This document shows, in pieces, positions 19,427-21,236 of a DNA stretch of 21,236 nucleotides (position 1 is its first letter; each line of letters begins with the position of its first letter). The DNA is from Liolophura sinensis (taxonomy: Eukaryota > Mollusca > Polyplacophora > Chitonida > Chitonidae). A model generated the notes under the pieces. It was not told the origin of the DNA and searched no databases. It worked only from the letters and a program-made list of their open reading frames with translations. The DNA lies in assembly GCF_032854445.1 (NCBI RefSeq), contig NW_027018492.1, positions 1 to 21,236 of the forward strand. Direction: 5' to 3'. A program made the position numbers and the translations under genes.

Positions 19427-19973
19427 CTACAGCCAAAAGTATTGGTCGGAGAGCAACGCGGTTTGCACCATTCGATTTCTCGTCACAAAATACGTCGGAT
19501 TAGCCCCTTATCAGCAGCATTGGAACAGTTTTTCCACTTTTGGATTTTTGCCTGGGCTTTTTGCTAATTCAATTCGGCTACATTTACTATGTAATATCGC
19601 GACTGGTCATTACTATAGTCAACTTTTGATTATAAGTTATGTGCCCTTCGGTAGCCCAGAAGACGTCAAATCTTTGGGCCAAGCCCATTTAACTCATCCA
19701 GCAATTGTCTTACTTCTAAGTCGAAGACAATCTCAAAGTCTTTATCTACATGTTGAAAAACCACACCATTTGTATATAAAAAACACAAGGTACTTGATAC
19801 AGTCTGCTGTAAAAAGTATAATTAAACACTGACCCACATCAATAAGGTGCCAAAAGATGCGCAATTGAGCCAGGCATCTCCAGCTGTTGAAAAATTGCAA
19901 TTTCCTTGGTTCCCTTGGAGTAAGAGCCGTTGTTAGGCACGTGATTTTCACATAAATGCTCATTCAATTGTCG
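19427..19973. repeat. Satellite monomer 36 (547 bp)
   Basis: States: S1 AAAAG, S2 T, S3 T, S4 T, S5 G, S6 TAC, S7 AAAAAACAC, S8 A, S9 TTAGGCAC. Private: TAGCCCCTTATC (about 19501), ACAATCTCAAAGTC, GTATAATTAAAC, TTGAGCC (shared with monomer 3), a lost A in TTGCAATTTCC, and TTCCCTTGGAG, which removes CCATGG. Confidence 0.95.
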
Positions 19974-20522
19974 CTACAGCCATAAGTGTTGGTCGGAGAG
20001 CAACGCGGTTTGCACCATTCGATTTCTCGTCACAAAATACGTCGGATTAGCCTCTTACCAGCAGCATTGGAACAGTTTTTTCCACTTTTGGATTTTTGCC
20101 TGGGCTTTTTGCTAATTCAATTCGGCTACATTTACTATGTAATATCGCGACTGGTCATTACTATATTCAACTTTTGATTATAAGTTATGTGCCCTTCGGT
20201 AGCCCAGAAGACGTCAAATCTTTGGGCCAAGCCCATTTAACTCATCCAGCAATTGTCTTACTTCTAAGTCGAAGACAAACTCAATGTCTTTATCTACATG
20301 TTGAAAAACCACACCATTTGTATATAAAAACAACAAGGTACTTGATACAGTCTGCTGTAAAAAGTACAATTGAACACTGACCCACATCAATAAGGTGCCA
20401 AAAGATGCGCAATTGGGCCAGGCATCTCCAGCTGTTGAAAAATTGCAAATTTCCTTGGTTTCCATGGAGTAAGAGCCGTTGCTGGTCACGTGATTTTCAC
20501 ATAAATGCTCATTCAATTGTCG
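19974..20522. repeat. Satellite monomer 37 (549 bp)
   Basis: States: S1 ATAAG, S2 T, S3 C, S4 T, S5 T, S6 TAC, S7 AAAAACAAC, S8 G, S9 TGGTCAC. A six-T run in CAGTTTTTTCC (about 20075) gives the extra base. Confidence 0.95.
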
Positions 20523-21070
20523 CTACAGCCAAAAGTATTGGTCGGAGAGCAACGCGGTTTGCACCATTCGATTTCTCGTCACAAAATACGTCGGATTAGC
20601 CTCTTACCAGCAGCATTGGAACAGTTTTTCCACTTTTGGATTTTTCCCTGGGCTTTTTGCTAATTCAATTCGGGTACAATCACTATGTAATATCGCGACT
20701 GGTCATTACTATATTCAACTTTTGATTATATGTTATGTGCCCTTCGGTAGCCCAGAAGACGTCAAATCTTTGGGCCAAGCCCATTTAACTCATCCAGCAA
20801 TTGTCTTACTTCTAAGTCGAAGACAAACTCAATGTCTTTATCTACATGTTGAAAAACCACACCATTTGTATATAAAAACAACAAGGTACTTGATACAGTC
20901 TGCTGTAAAAAGAACAATTAAACACTGACCCACATCAATAAGGTGCCAAAAGATGCGCAATTGGGCCAGGCATCTCCAGCTGTTGAAAAATTGCAAATTT
21001 CCTTGGTTTCCATGGAGTAAGAGCCGTTGTTAGGCACGTGATTTTCACATAAATGCTCATTCAATTGTAG
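20523..21070. repeat. Satellite monomer 38 (recombinant S7/S8)
   Basis: States: S1 AAAAG, S2 T, S3 C, S4 T, S5 T, S6 TAC, S7 AAAAACAAC, S8 A, S9 TTAGGCAC. It is the reciprocal type to monomer 32. Private: TTTTTCCCTGGG, CGGGTACAATCAC (about 20671), GATTATATGTT and GTAAAAAGAAC. Confidence 0.95.
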
Positions 21071-21236
21071 CAACAGCCATAAGTGTTGGTCGGAGAGCAA
21101 CGCGGTTTGCACCATTCGATTTCTCGTCACAAAATACGTCGGATTAGCCTCTTACCAGCAGCATTGGAACAGTTTTTCCACTTTTGGATTTTTGCCTGGG
21201 CTTTTTGCTAATTCAATTCGGCTACATTTACTATGT
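21071..21236. repeat. Satellite monomer 39, cut by the window end (166 bp)
   Basis: It begins CAACAGCC instead of CTACAGCC, with S1 ATAAG, S2 T, S3 C, S4 T. The match continues to the last base, so the array goes on beyond the window. Confidence 0.95.

Larger units (their letters stand above)
1..21236. repeat. Satellite DNA array, ~548-bp monomer, 38 copies plus a partial one
   Basis: The same ~548-bp sequence recurs head to tail without interruption from the first to the last base, always in the same orientation. Successive CTACAGCC phase points are 546-553 bp apart, mostly 547-549, except for two monomers enlarged to 668-669 bp. Diagnostic sites, by offset in monomer 8: S1 (9) AAAAG or ATAAG; S2 (69) T or G in ACGTCGG/ACGGCGG; S3 (85) T or C in CTTATCAG/CTTACCAG; S4 (115) G or T in ACTTTGGGA/ACTTTTGGA; S5 (192) A, G or T in TATAATC/TATAGTC/TATATTC; S6 (285-287) TAC, TAT or GAC in the CTTACTT motif; S7 (~353) AAAAACAAC, AAAAAACAC or a longer A-run; S8 (398) G or A in ACAATTGAAC/ACAATTAAAC; S9 (~508) TGGTCAC, TGGGCAC or TTAGGCAC. 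The monomer family is not one I recognise. Its placement as a eukaryotic satellite is inference from length, unit size and homogenisation. Confidence 0.98.

Noticed and set aside
1-21236. CRISPR array
   Set aside because: The repeat unit is ~548 bp with no unique spacers; nothing alternates as short repeat and spacer.
1-21236. CENP-B box as evidence of a centromeric satellite
   Set aside because: I looked for the TTCG-N4-A-N2-CGGG core in the monomer on both strands. The TTCG occurrences do not continue into the rest of the motif.
1-21236. Tandem rDNA, 5S, snRNA, spliced-leader or histone repeat unit
   Set aside because: No conserved blocks of those genes are visible. Short resemblances (for example ATTTCTCGTC to a 5S rRNA segment, TTTTTGCTAATT to a U4 segment) do not extend.
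1-21236. Transposon or integrated virus as the source of the tandem copies
   Set aside because: No terminal inverted or long direct repeats, target-site duplications, or reverse transcriptase, integrase or transposase motifs were seen in any frame.

Overview
The whole window is one head-to-tail tandem array of a satellite DNA monomer of about 548 bp. I count 38 consecutive monomers in a fixed phase (first base of the CTACAGCC motif) plus a 166-bp partial one at the right edge. There is no unique sequence anywhere and both window ends lie inside the array. A typical monomer (3843-4390) has 222 G/C of 548, about 40.5 % GC. An array of this length, unit size and degree of homogenisation fits eukaryotic satellite heterochromatin (centromeric, pericentromeric, subtelomeric or sex-chromosome). 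I do not recognise the family and cannot name the species or clade from the sequence.

Layout. Monomers 1-6 (1-3294) are more irregular: lengths 546-553, single-base indels and private substitutions. Monomers 7-32 (3295-17541) are the homogenised core, 547-549 bp each. Monomers 33 and 35 (17542-18209 and 18758-19426) each carry an internal tandem duplication of 120-121 bp and so measure 668-669 bp. Monomers 36-39 (19427-21236) are again somewhat more variable.

On top of the 548-bp period there is a degraded higher-order organisation. The block 3582-6665 recurs at 7417-11048, at an offset of exactly 3835 bp (7 monomers) in its left part and 4383 bp (8 monomers) in its right part, so one monomer was gained or lost inside one copy. 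Smaller related blocks are monomers 22-23 and 25-26 (offset 1645 bp), and the two 120-bp insertions (spacing 1216 bp = 668 + 548).

No protein-coding gene, rRNA, tRNA, CRISPR array, transposon or terminal repeat can be supported. Open frames of 60-174 codons recur once per monomer only because the monomer recurs; most open on TTG rather than ATG, different frames are open in different monomer variants, and none resembles a family I know. What the monomer does hold is two short inverted repeats, a TATA-like stretch, a CACGTG E-box-like palindrome and a cluster of T-tracts. None of these is proven functional. For comparing monomers I use nine diagnostic sites (S1-S9), defined in the array entry.
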